The translations under genes and the position numbers were made by a program. This document shows positions 44,885-56,291 of a stretch of 64,000 bases of DNA, piece by piece. How positions within the stretch are numbered: the stretch's first letter is position 1; each line of letters starts with the position of its first letter. The notes below the pieces were generated by a model. It worked only from the letters and a program-made list of their open reading frames with translations, did no database searches and was not told the origin of the DNA. Origin of the DNA: Isoetes taiwanensis. Lineage: Eukaryota > Streptophyta > Lycopodiopsida > Isoetales > Isoetaceae. The DNA lies in NCBI GenBank assembly GCA_021234155.1, contig JAJEKV010000014.1:4293563-4357562 (forward strand). Direction: 5' to 3'.

Positions 44885-45536
44885 TGGCATGTAGGAGCCC
44901 GCGTGGCATGTTTGAGCCACCTTAGCATATTGGAGCCCACGTGGCATGTTTGAGACACCTTGGCATGTTTGAGCCTAGGTGGCATGTTGGAGCCTAGGTG
45001 GCATGTTTGAGCCACCTAGGCATGTTGGAGCCTAGGTGGCATGTTGGGAATCCACGTTTTGAGACACCTTGACATGTTGCAGCCTAGGTGGCATGTTGGA
45101 GCCCGCATGGCATGTTTGAGCCACCTTGGCATGTTTGAGCCTTGGTGGCATGTTGGTGCCTAAAGCGGCATGCCAGGAGCCACCTTGGCGGGGTTAGAGC
45201 CTAGGTGGCATGTTGGAGCCCACATGGCATGTTTGAGCCACCCCTTGGCGTGTTGGAGCCTAGGGTGGCATGAAGCCGCGTGGCATGTTTGAGCCACCTT
45301 GACATGTTTGAGCCTAGGTGTCATGTTGGAGCCTAGTTGGCATGTTTGAGGCATGTTGGCATGTTGGAGCCTAGGTGGCATATTGGAGCCTTAGGTGGCA
45401 TATAGGAGCCCGCATGGCATGTTTGAGCCTAGGTGGCATGTTGGTGCCTAGGTGGTATACTTGAGCCACCTTGGCATGTTGGAGCCTAGGTGGCATGTTG
45501 GAGCCCACATGGCATGTTTGAGCCACCTTGGATCTA
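44885..45536. repeat. 19-bp minisatellite, second block
   Basis: Continuation of the same minisatellite after A+C-rich block 1, with more unit-length irregularities. It ends in GAGCCACCTTGGATCTAACC. Confidence 0.92.
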
Positions 45537-45604
45537 ACCGTTGAAGGTATATTTCACGAATGTAAAACAATACGATACATTCCCAAATTTGAGCGCACAA
45601 ACAA

Positions 45605-46013
45605 TATTCTAGGTGGTGGTGCTTTGCTCAAAAAAACCTCAAAAAAACCATACTTCCTTAAGAAATAGCTACGTAAAAATTACACCTAGTTATAAACCAC
45701 ACCACTTCAGAAAACCACACTTCTTTAAAAAAAACCCCACTTAAAACCACACCTCAAAACCATACTTACTTTAAAAAATAGGTACTTAAGAACTACACCT
45801 AGTTATATAAACCACACCTTAAAAAAATCATACTTCCTTAAAAATAGCTTCTTAAAAACTATAAACTACACCACTTCAAAAAACCATACTTCATTAAAAA
45901 ACAACCACTTAAAAACTACACTCGCTTATATACCACACTTCAAAAAACTATACTTCTTTAAAAAACAGCTATTTGAAAACTACACCCACTTATAAATGAC
46001 ACCTCGAAAAACA
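45605..46013. repeat. A+C-rich, G-poor tandem block 2
   Basis: Starts with ATTCTAGGTGGTGGTGCTTT, the same leader as block 1, then the same repeat motifs. Its continuation (46247-46332) is separated by a MITE insertion. Confidence 0.9.
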
Positions 46014-46246
46014 CCTGTGGGATTCACCTTTGATCGGGCGATAACCCATGAGAGTTCAACGGAGGGGTGTTTTTTGGACCATTTTATGCGACGATATGCT
46101 TAGGGGTTAGGGGTGTTTTTAGGCGGATTCGAGCAATATCTATACACGTGAGGGGCAAATTGCCTTTTAAAATTTCATTATACAAAGGGGTTTTTGCTAC
46201 CCTCCGAACAGATTCCATACCCCTTTATGTATAAGTGCATCCCAGG
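46014..46246. mobile_element. hAT-like MITE with 8-bp target duplication
   Basis: A 233-bp element flanked by GAAAAACA at 46006-46013 and 46247-46254. Its ends are imperfect inverted repeats (CCTGTGGGATTCAC against CCTGGGATGCAC). A related unit in block 1 (44778-44816) shows the uninterrupted arrangement, confirming a precise insertion with one copy of the octamer. Eight-base duplications are typical of hAT elements; the family is inferred. Confidence 0.75.
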
Positions 46247-46332
46247 GAAAAACAACACCTCAATTAAAAAAATCACACCACTTGAAAACCATACTTCATT
46301 TAAAACAACCACCTAAAACTACACCTCCATAT

Positions 46333-48670
46333 GTAGCATAATAACGGGGTTTCTTTTTGTATTTTTGTACTTTTTCCAAAGGTTTTTATATGATTTCATG
46401 GATGTATTTGATGAGGCATACTAGTAGTATATCTAGAGTGCGATACGCTTGAACTAATTTGATGCCTATATCCAATGGTTTAGACCCACATATCATATAT
46501 TTCCTTTTTTTAAACCGTATTTTCTTATCACTTCCTTTTTTTAAAAGCGTATTTTCTTGCTCGACATCTGAGGCTCGAGATAACCCATTTTAGGGTTTAT
46601 CGTTTAGGGTTATGTTCAAGCATTGAATGCAGTGCAACTGCCGGCCCAAATCGAAAGAAGAGCTTGCATCTAAAGGCGAGGGCGAGAAACCGGATTTTTT
46701 CAAAACAAGTAAGCGATAAATGTCGATGCAAGAAATTCCCATGATTTGCTAAAAAATTAGGGCTTGCAAATAGATTTGGGCGAGGTTACTTTCCAATACG
46801 GTTTTACGCGGGTTCGTTAAAGCTCATCATACTACTCATACCATCAGAAAGGTGATTCTTAGTTGATCCTCAAAGAGGCCGACTATTTATCATTATCTTT
46901 TTGAGGAGCCTTAGATCCGCGGGCAAGATCAGCCGCCAGACTTCAAACAACATCTTGCTGGTAAAGCTTGCCCTTTCACTTTGTCATTGTTTGTTGCTTT
47001 TCTCTTTGGTATGCAACGAGCAAAGCTTCCATCTACTTCTAGCCACTTTACATTCCACTTAAGATAAATCTTGGATTTTAGAGATGATAAATTGATATTT
47101 AGGGATTGAGACAGAGGTCTTTAGAACCAGTTCCTTACTTATTCCATGTTATTTCAACTGCTGCAACAAGAACAAGAAACCACATTGCACTTTTCATCTT
47201 ATGCGTTATGAATACTCATAGCATTCGGCGGGAGTATCTATGGTACTTTTGATATATTTAGGTTGTAGGTCCAAGTCTTGGTTTTGTCTTAAGAACAATG
47301 TTCGGTCCTCACACACTTTTATAGTTTAAACGGTCAGTAATTTGCACATTCAAGAAATGCGTTCTTTGATGTTGTCTATGCAACGTGACAGTCTTAAATA
47401 AGATGATCTTTGTTTTATTGTTTGTAGGCGTGGTATCTTGCTCACATTCTCAACCATATGTTTCATTCACAAGTTGGAAGTTGACAATGGCATCATGGAC
47501 ACCAGCTCATGTATCTGATTGTGCCAAAGCATTTGAGCTCAATATCCAGATTACAATCCAGCTTTTGGTTTGTGCGGCTCAATCTCCAGTTTCTCTTAAA
47601 TGCTTGGCATGTCATGGGCTCTCCAATGCAGCGCCTTCACCTGGTCCAATTTTGTAGCCCCTACTTGAAGCCTCAAGAGCTCTACCATAATTCATATCCG
47701 GGCAAGTGCTTATAAAACATGAACATTAACCTTGATAGAAATTACAGGCTTATTAATGTTCCAAAACAAAGCATATTGGTCACACATTGATGACACATTG
47801 ATTTCTAGGCTATTTGAAATTAGTATGAAGGAAGCTTTGAGCAACCCGGGATATGATTACGTGAATATGGTTCTTGAAGCTGCACCATGATTCATAGCTA
47901 TACCTCAACATTGGCATTGTGGTGTGCGAGTCAACGAATCTGAATCTGCGGACCGGATGTAATGCATAAACCCCTCAACATCATTATGTGCTAGTTTGGG
48001 TTGTGATATAGCCTGATATTTGTACAATTATTCGGTGGCTTGAGTTGAGATTTTCTTTAGGGCGGGCTCGGAATCAAGGCAAGTGGAAATGTCCAAAATG
48101 AAGGGGCCTATACCAATTTTGTAGTGTTGTGGCATTGCAATTTTACGCTTAATGCTAATTTTTTCCCACGATGTAAGGTTGGGATAGCCGTTTGGCATAT
48201 TCTTTTATGAAAAGATCGAGTTTTTCCCATTATGATAGTTTTATTTGGATGCTATGCTATATTCCACCATTTGCTTTGCATTAAGCTATTTAAATTAGAA
48301 GAATATGTTAAAGATGTATAGCCGTTGGCTTGGAATGGAATCTTTCATTGAGCGACCAAGAACCAGACACCGAACATATACCAACTTCGAGTTATGGTGG
48401 AATCACAATAGGGTGGGATGACTATGAATAACAGGAATTTTTAGCATCACACTATAGGTTGTCGGATAACTCAATTTCAACATGCATGTTTTAAGATATT
48501 TTTTATTTTTTAGATGTGTGCTACTTAATTCTTGGGGTGTGTGGATATTCCTCAAGGGAGCTTGAATTTGTGTGTATATATTGACCTGTGTATTTGTATT
48601 GTTATAAATTGCTTGTTTGTTTGTTTGGTTTTGTTTATGTTTGTTAGGGCAGGAGGGCTAAAAAAATTTT
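46333..48670. other. Gene-free stretch
   Basis: An ORF at 47385-47657 begins with a hydrophobic stretch but uses a non-ATG start in its full form and resembles no family. TTTAAACCGTATTTTCTT-like DNA is duplicated near 46510 and 46540. Nothing else recognised. Confidence 0.4.
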
Positions 48671-49121
48671 AGTATAACTACCAACACATAATACCATTAA
48701 CATTAATTAACGAAACCATTGCATTCCACACTTGGTAAAAATTCCCCTTAAACCCCCGGGTTTGGGTGCATATTCACCGGGTGACGCAGGCGGCCAGAGC
48801 CCCTAAATTCATGTTATACATGTACAAAATCAACACCATATAGTACATTGTCTCAAATCTTATAGTATTTTGCAAACTGTGTTATCTGAGATACAAAACT
48901 TATGCAGGCATACCCCACAAACGAGGAACTTCACGTACGGTATAGATTAAGGAATAAGGGTTGAATATGCCTATCCAACAGCTCTCGTTGCCCGGAGTCA
49001 CCCCCCGTGTGAATATGCACCCAAACCACAGGGGGTTTAAGCGGGAATTTTATTTTTAAGTGTGGAATGCAATGGTTTGCGTTAATTAATGTTAATGGTA
49101 TTATGTGTTGGTAGTTATACT
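48671..49121. mobile_element. 451-bp MITE with long terminal inverted repeats
   Basis: Left arm about 48671-48785, starting AGTATAACTACCAACACATA, is the reverse complement of the right arm about 49005-49121, ending TGTTGGTAGTTATACT. The arms are about 115 bp with a few mismatches, around a 220-bp centre with no ORF. The right end abuts an A+C-rich repeat block. No convincing target duplication was found. A relic of the centre and right arm lies at 61596-61850. Confidence 0.85.
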
Positions 49122-49330
49122 TCCATAAAAAAACAACTACTTAAAACTACACCTAGTTATAAACTACACCTCAAAAAACAACGCCTTCTTAAAAACAACA
49201 CCCCCTCAAAAAAAAGCAACACTTCTTTTTAAAAAAACGACACCTCAAAAAAAGACCACACCTTCAAAAAAAATGAAACTATAGCTCCGTAAAAAAAACT
49301 ACACCGCCTCCTTAATAAACCACACCTCCA
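49122..49330. repeat. A+C-rich, G-poor tandem block 3
   Basis: The same motifs as blocks 1 and 2 (ACTACACCTAGTTATAAAC, CACACCTC...AAAAAACAAC), 3 kb away and immediately beside the MITE. The 3' part has shorter AACxxCACCTC-like units. Confidence 0.85.
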
Positions 49331-50601
49331 CATAACCACATGTAGATTTTTTGGAACAACGACATGTGGTCTTCTTATTACTGTTGTTTTTAGGCGTGGA
49401 CCCAGAATTGGGGTGGTAGTGTATAAACACAATCCCTGGATAGAAACAGAATCTGGAATCAAATTTGTAGCCCAAAATCAGCAAATCTTTGCACCGACTA
49501 TTCAGCCTACAGGAAATTGCATGACCTCCACAATTGTTTCAGGCTTCAGCTTCTCTTGCCTGATTCATCACCAAACCATATAAATCCTGTCAGTTAAACT
49601 CCAATGATCCGTAATTGTTTCACTAACAGAATAGTCTTCTTCATAATCGCTCCACCAACAGACTCGATTTCTGCTTTTGCCGTTCTGGTTACTTTGTTGC
49701 AGACCAAAGCACTTCAGATCTACATGCCCAGAAGGCTAACTACATCAATCCTGTACTGCATACATATGTGTTGCTTCCTTATTTGATTTTCACATATGTA
49801 TATCTTACCTCTGCTGCTTGTATGCTTTTCCAGAAAATTCCCTTTTTGATAAAACCTTACCATTTGAATTGATCATGTTATATCATTTTGGTCCACATGG
49901 CAACATTAAGAATATGGCATGACCATACCCAAGTATTTTAACATGCATATCTCTAGTCCATCGCTGTAGCAATGGCATAAGCGCCTAAAACAAGGCATTT
50001 TCGTGGCTATCAAGATGATCTTCGACCATTTATTTACTTTTCCCTTCTAGATCCAGTTAGGCAGTAGACATGGTTTCTGGATATTTGCTGTAGTAAAAAC
50101 ATAGGTTCTCTAATTTCGTGATTCCTTCTGCTGCTCTGTATGTATCCTCCTGCCAAAGCTCTAAATAAATCTGAACCATTTGCACTCAATATGGACAAAT
50201 TCTTACTATCTATTTTGGCAACAGGTTACAACATGTAATTTTTTCTATGCACTGCATAGGTTTCCCACTTTCCATCCCAGATTGTAGGGACATGCCATGT
50301 GGCAGCATGTAATTCATAGTCAGACAAAACGCGACACAGTTTCCATGTTATTTGGTTTAGTATTGACTTGTTTATTCTAATACTTGGTTGGTGAGTTTCT
50401 TGTTCACACCATTGGACCGTGTGGCCCAAGGGTATAGGTTCTATTCTTTATTAGTGCATCCATAGTTCTGTCTTGTTCCTATTTTATGCTTCACTTCATA
50501 ATCAAGTTATGTGGTTATTTCCCTTTCTATGTTTATTTTATTCTCTTCTGGACTTGCACTATTCTCTCCGCTTTTTTCCATGCTTATTTTTCTCTTGTTC
50601 A
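49331..50601. other. Gene-free stretch
   Basis: AT-rich, no coding or repeat signal recognised. Confidence 0.4.
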
Positions 50602-51271
50602 TTGAGTTTGCATACATTTGATTCGTGCATGTTGGATTTCATTTGTGAAAGATACATTGAGTTTGCATACATTTGATTCGTGCATGTTGGATTTCATTTG
50701 TGAAAGATAAATTACCAAGTAATCATCAGTTTTATGCATGCACGCATGCATGTTTTCATTTCTATAAATTCATTTTCTCTTGGAGGTTTATTCATTTTAT
50801 CCTCTTCATTGCATGCATTATCCTTTTTGCTTTTTTTATAGATCATTTTTTCCCTAATCATTGAGGCTCTATGCATTTGATATGTCCATGTTGGATTGAG
50901 GAATTCGCTGACCCGCTAATCATCATGTTTATGCACGCATGCATGATTTCATTGACATAATTCATTTGCTTTCTCATATTTGTAAGAATGCTTTTGCTTT
51001 GTGGTGGAACGATATCATGGCAAATAGATAGGTCGAGTTCTCTCTTAGTGCACACATGGTTTCTTATCTTCTATTCATAAGGATTGCAAAGAATTCTATG
51101 CATTCGATACGTCCATGTTGAATTTCATTTTTTGAGGAATTCCTTAACCAGGTAATCATCATTTTCATGCATGCTTGCATGCATATTTTCATTACAATAA
51201 GTTTGTGTGCTTTCTCATATCAGAACCATATAATAACAAATGAGTAGGTTCAGTTCTCTCTTAGTGCGTGC
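50602..51271. repeat. Degenerate tandem array, 54-bp and about 207-226-bp periods
   Basis: A 54-bp unit containing TTTGCATACATTTGATTCGT is exactly duplicated at about 50602-50709. A larger unit recurs three times (starting about 50662, 50869 and 51095), each with a CATGTTGGATT segment, TAATCATCA and a GCATGCATG palindromic cluster. Confidence 0.75.
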
Positions 51272-51430
51272 ATGGTTCTGGCTTCTATTCATGAGGAACG
51301 CAAAGATCGTTCGTCAAACACATATTTACAAGAGAGGCACTGGATGAAGGATGTTGCTCAAATGATTTTGTCCACCAAGTGCTGCTCATTCTTGATATGC
51401 AAGATCATCAGTGATGGTGAGACTCAAAAG
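51272..51430 (+). CDS. Possible first exon, unrecognised
   Basis: An ATG starts 53 codons that end exactly at a donor (CAAAAG then GTATTC at 51431), phase 0. The peptide includes LQERHWMKDVAQMILSTKCC and ends KIISDGETQK. No family recognised. The ATG lies in the last, diverged unit of the preceding tandem array, so part may be repeat-derived. Confidence 0.22.
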
Positions 51431-52830
51431 GTATTCTCTCTTTGCTAGTCAATTTTGCCTCTTTTACCTATTCGGATTTTTGTTTTGTTTTGCAATCTAA
51501 GTGTGCAATACACTTATTTCTTGATTTCAATCGCGTTGAAGCCTTCACATGCATATATTAGTGCAACAATATTTTCTTCCCTTTTTCCTCGATAAGTTGC
51601 CATTGGTGTACATGGTACACTTTGACCATTTGCTACTGAAAGGAGGTTTGCTTTGTGCCACTTTACGCTCATAGGGAGAGATTTTCGGCACGCATTATCC
51701 TTACGTATATTTGGAGGTGATATTATATCTCACATAGGTGGTCTTCTAAGATTTATCATTTAGTTCCCTTAGGTCTTTGGTTATTCGCTTTTTCAATCCT
51801 TGTCATATTCGTGGATACATCTAAGGTTGACGATTGGGTGTTTGTTTTTAATCTTATTGGCTAGATCATCCCATAGGATACTATTTCTACATATTCTTAT
51901 AGAGTTTGTACTTTTCATTGAGGTCACTAATCAATAACGTGCTAGGAGACTGCTTAGACGCCTTCTTAGGTGGTGTTGCACATGTCTAAATGGGGTTTTG
52001 ATCTCGATCCCATCATTTTTTGCTGTATGTTTAGTGATTGGGATGTTCTACATTTATGGTCAATTGTTGGTTCGTCTAGATTTGGCCACAGATAATCCTA
52101 TAATTGTCCTTATCCGTTGATTTGTAATCTTGAGATTGATCATACTCCTGTCTTCCATGATTGGGGCCTAATCTCTTACATTCCATGTTGTCGTTTAGAT
52201 GATGGCGATGGTGATACTCTATCTAGACTTAAAGGAAAGGAGTATTAAGATAGTTAACTATATATTTGGTGGAAGATGTTCACATTAAACATTTCATCTC
52301 GTCAATTTTTGAGATTTCTATTTAGTTTCATGCATGTAGTTTCTTTTGGTTTCAATGTTCTACACAATATTATGTTTGATGCATATTTTGGTCATATGCA
52401 TCTGGTAGATGATTTTTGTACTGCATGGTTTTTGTTGTGTCTTAGGCTTTTTACATGATTTCTTTTCGTGCTCGGATGGTTTCATATGATACATTCTCCT
52501 TCTCCAGAGGTGTATGGGCATTAGTTCCATTCTTAGCGTTGTTTCTTTTATAGCTCTTTTCTTTCATTTGAACATTTAATTCGTGCTTGGGATATCTTGT
52601 ATGTTGTTCCCATCATTATACATCTCTATGTTCATTTGAAGTTTCCACCAGCATTTATCGGGCAAATTTTTGTGATATTTCATGGATTTTATATCCATTT
52701 TGCTCCACTGTATTTTATACCCCATTTATGGTTATTCCGTAGATTTCTCGTTTCACTGCTAGTTGTGCAACGAGTCAGGCTTGATTAGTTCCTTTTCACC
52801 CAATTGACATCGTAAACCATCTTCCAATTG
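51431..52830. other. T-rich stretch without genes
   Basis: The plus strand is strongly T-rich from here to about 55,200. Frames give hydrophobic F/L/I-rich peptides from composition alone. It could be a long intron or an untranscribed spacer. Confidence 0.35.
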
Positions 52831-52966
52831 GCTTTTTACCTTGAAAACCTTTCGAGGCAGGGGTTTTTTAATCCTAGTAGTAATGATTGTACTAGCCCAT
52901 TGTATGGGTCCCATGACCTATTGGTCTTCGTGGACGTTAAAAAAACTATTCTATTCTATTCTATTA
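52831..52966 (+). mobile_element. LINE 3' terminus with (CTATT)n tail
   Basis: In order: TTACCTTGAAAACCTTTCGA, a GGGGTTTTTTAATCC block, GGGTCCCATGACC and CTTCGTGGACGTTAAAAAAA, then CTATT units to 52966. It is a 5'-truncated copy of the family also at 9513, 12001, 14499, 21540, 41921 and 56706. Confidence 0.78.
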
Positions 52967-53667
52967 CCTATAATTGACTCTGTGTTTCTCATAAGTTCTT
53001 TTGATCCCGTTGTATGCGATGGTCCTAGTAATTTATTTAGTCCTTTGCTTCAGGTTGACCTATACTTCACATAGATATGTTATCCCTTTGTGCTATTTTC
53101 CCTAGGTTGGTCCCTCTAGCTCCTTTTGTGCCCTTGTCTCCATTCATCGCATGATTTTTATGTTTCGAGGTGTTATACATGATTGTCCTTTAGCTCCTTA
53201 GCCCCTTTTTATTCCAAATTGCATAATTTATTGTTCATGCTGGTTAGGTTCTCATTACCATTTGCGTTTGGATGAGTTTGCCTACTGTGTGTTTATTTGC
53301 GCCTTTGCTCTTTTTGCGCCTCTTGTTATTTTTATGCTCCTTCGCTTTATTACACTTTTTGTTAGATTTCACCCAATTTGCTCTAGCTGTCTTGTTTGTT
53401 CCATCCCTCCTTCGGTTTTGACACCCTCTTGGTATCTAGTATTTTTGCAAATCTCTTAGTATTTGGTACTCTAGTGTCTAGTTATTCTTTTAATCCCAGT
53501 TACATTATGGTTTCCAATACTTTTGTTGGTATTGTATTGTTTTATTTTGTCCCTTAGGCTCCTTTTTTACTCCATTGTTGCTACTTCTTTGTTGCAAATT
53601 ATCCTCTTATTTTGTGTGGTTTCTTCCCTTTTTCTTTCTTTTCTTTTCTTTTAACCAATTGCTCCTG
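52967..53667. other. T-rich stretch without genes
   Basis: Compositional ORFs only. Confidence 0.35.
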
Positions 53668-53767
53668 TACTGATGGAGTATTGATAAGTCCAAACGGCAT
53701 AATTGTGTACTCAAAATGTCCATACCGAGTACGAAAAGCTGTTTTCCACTCATCATCCTCCCAGCCG
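53668..53767 (-). pseudogene. Orphan Ty3/gypsy reverse transcriptase fragment
   Basis: About 100 bp, open on the minus strand, encodes [20 protein letters not shown] followed by [10 protein letters not shown], the very conserved RT region just before the catalytic YxDD box. Similarity stops abruptly on both sides; no other retrotransposon sequence adjoins. It is less decayed than the fragment at 10625-11560. Confidence 0.88.
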
Positions 53768-55293
53768 TAGTTCCTTCAGTTCTCTTGTCCCATTTCTTTC
53801 CTTCTTTCTTTCACCTTTGTTGTACATATTCCAGTAGTTTCTTTAGTTCTGTGCTTCAAGTTCTTTAGCTGATATTTGCTTTATCCTGTTGACCTTTCAA
53901 GGTTGTTGATCCCGTAGTCTTAGTTGGTTTGTTTGCTGTGTAGTCTGATTGTTTTTTACATGCTCTTTTAGAATGGATGCATTTTCAATTCTTAGTTCCA
54001 TTAATTCTTGAGTGTTCTTTTCAATTTCATCTCTTTTTCCTTTTGTCTTTGTGCTCTGAATTTCGTTTTTGAGTTTGATTGGGTTCTTCTGACCCCATTC
54101 TCGTTTTCATTTTGTATGGTTCATTCATCTGGAAGTTGACGCTTCTGCCTTCTTTTGTCTTTTTGTGACCCATTCATCAATTTATTTCATAGTCCATTTC
54201 ATCGGCACCTTTTTGCCTCCTGTGGGTCCAAGTTTCAAGTTTACTCCATTTGTGTTAGTTTTGCCTCTCATGCTTCCTCTGTCTTCCTTTGTCATATGTT
54301 TGTTTTATTTGTTGGTTCCCTTTACAACATGTGTCTCATCCATTCATTGTATCAAGTCTATCCCATGTCCTAGTGTTGTCTGTATTCAAGTTGGTGATTG
54401 AGTTTGGTTCCTCTTCTATCGGCTGATATATGTTGTGTCTACGACCTTGCCTAAGAATGTCATGGTTCTATTGCGAAGCATTTGCAATAGAATCACCATT
54501 CTTTGGCAAGGGACGTTGCTATCTTTGGATCGTATATCTTATATATTCTCCTCTTTTTCCACTATTCTCTTATCCGCGTTCGCTTGAGCTGAATCCTCTA
54601 GTATGTTCTATTCTTTCCTATCTCTTCTAGTTTCCCTATCCCACCCCGCCCTGATTTAGTGGGGCTAAGATTTCTTGTTATGCCATTATTTTATTTTTTC
54701 TTTTCGTTGACTTTATATGTAGTGGTCTGATTGCTTCAGTTCTTTATTCACTGTTTATCACTGAGTAGGACAATTTTTCCCATTCATCAAGTTATTTATT
54801 TTTATGGTTTATATGTCGTCGTCCTCGACGTGGGGCCATAGTCTCTGAGACAACACTATTGGGGCGGTTTTCTCGATTAGGCGGTGGTTTATTTTTCTAT
54901 GTTTCTCGGCGTGGCACTGTAGCCTTCGGGGCAGTACTAGTCGGATGTTTCCCATGGTAGTGTCTCCATGGACGGTTCCCGATTGGTCGACTGTTGTTTC
55001 TTCTCGGCGTGGTCCTGTGGCCTCCGAGCCTTACTATATTCTTGATAAGATAGTGCACGGATGCACACTCTTGATTAATGCACCTAACTCCTTAATGTGT
55101 CATTCTCTGTTTACTTTTCTCTTTGCAGGTTACTCTAGGGTCTTTTCCATTGGCCCAGGACGAGTATCATTTTGGTGCGACATATTTGTTGTGGATAAGC
55201 CGTCTCTCTTTGTGAAATGATGGAGCTTCATCGCACGAGGTGTTTCAATGGTTTCTATAACCTATTTTTTAGATGCTCTCAATAATTGTCTAG
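53768..55293. other. T-rich stretch without genes
   Basis: Includes a 35-nt segment at about 54422 (GATATATGTTGTGTCTACGA...) that recurs nearly identically at about 55402. Otherwise nothing recognised. Confidence 0.35.
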
Positions 55294-55362
55294 TTTCGGA
55301 GCATTTTATCAATATTTTTGAGAAAGCTTCTTACTCCTAGTGGGGAAATCAATTTGTACTCA

Positions 55363-56010
55363 ATGATTTTTCAAAACTCAATGAGAACACCACTTCACTG
55401 GTTGATATATGTTGTGTCTAGGACCTTGCCTAAGATTGAACTTCATATGCAACATGCTAAAACCAATGGCATTACTAAGATTTGTGTACATTATGATCTA
55501 CCTCAGACAATTGTTGTTCAAAGTGGGCCCATGTTCTTTCCGTTCAAGCTACACTTGTTAAATGGCCCAGAGCTAGCTCTCATGTTCCCTGAGGCCCCTC
55601 TCTTTGCTCAATATCGTAAGTCTTACCAGCAAGCTCCTCTAGTTTCCTCTGCTACAAATCCTCCTCCTATCTCTGATCCTTCTTCAACGGATGTCTCTCG
55701 TCCCACTGTGACTTCCTCTACATCTATTTCAACCGTTGGTCCCACGCCGCTACTGCTGGATCAACAAAGGCAAAGGTTGGACGAGATTCAGAGGTTGCAA
55801 GAGCAAGTTGAAGAGGCTTGTGGGCAATACATGGACATTGATCGTCGTGGTGCCCACCCTCCACCTAAACTTCCACCTGCTCTTGATCAACCTCGAAAGT
55901 CAGCTAAGGGTTCTAACACCTCTGCATCTCAGCTCTCTTCAGCACTTGCTATACGTGATTATGCTCCTCCTTGTTGCATATGGCCGCTTTCCTCCACTTC
56001 AGTGGGCTGA
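55363..56010 (+). CDS. Unrecognised 215-codon ORF followed by AATAAA and poly(A)
   Basis: The longest ATG-initiated frame in the window; it is open from 55294, with the first in-frame ATG at 55363. The middle is rich in S, T and P. A predicted coiled coil follows (LLDQQRQRLDEIQRLQEQVE). The C-terminal part is proline- and serine-rich (HPPPKLPPALDQPRKSAKGS). No domain is recognised. Downstream, AATAAA at 56255-56260 is followed 18 nt later by a genomic A13 run (56279-56291), the layout of a reverse-transcribed mRNA copy. It could be a processed retrocopy, a retroelement gag-like gene, or a real gene with a chance A-run. Confidence 0.4.
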   Translation: MIFQNSMRTPLHWLIYVVSRTLPKIELHMQHAKTNGITKICVHYDLPQTIVVQSGPMFFPFKLHLLNGPELALMFPEAPLFAQYRKSYQQAPLVSSATNPPPISDPSSTDVSRPTVTSSTSISTVGPTPLLLDQQRQRLDEIQRLQEQVEEACGQYMDIDRRGAHPPPKLPPALDQPRKSAKGSNTSASQLSSALAIRDYAPPCCIWPLSSTSVG

Positions 56011-56254
56011 TTTGGCTGAAGATAATATTATCTGGTCATTGACCCAGGATACATCTTCAAACTCTCCTGAGATTCCAGTAGTCACATCGGATTTGACGAT
56101 GTTATAGGTTCAATGTGGTTAGACTCTTAAGTAGAGCCTTATCTCCCTAGTATGGAGTAAGCATATGGTGTCGCAGGCTCGTGTTCCAGCAGCACCCTCT
56201 TGTGCTTACACAACTAGATGAGAAATACTCATTTTGTACTTATTCTTGTTGATT

Positions 56255-56291
56255 AATAAACTTTTTGTTCGTCCTTCCAAAAAAAAAAAAA
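56255..56291 (+). terminator. Polyadenylation signal and genomic A13 tail
   Basis: AATAAA, then a T-rich segment, then 13 A. It supports a retroposed transcript 3' end for the ORF upstream. Confidence 0.5.

Noticed and set aside
47385-47657. 90-codon ORF with a signal-peptide-like start
   Set aside because: No family resemblance, non-ATG start in the full-length form, and an overlapping frame of similar length; chance is the simplest explanation.
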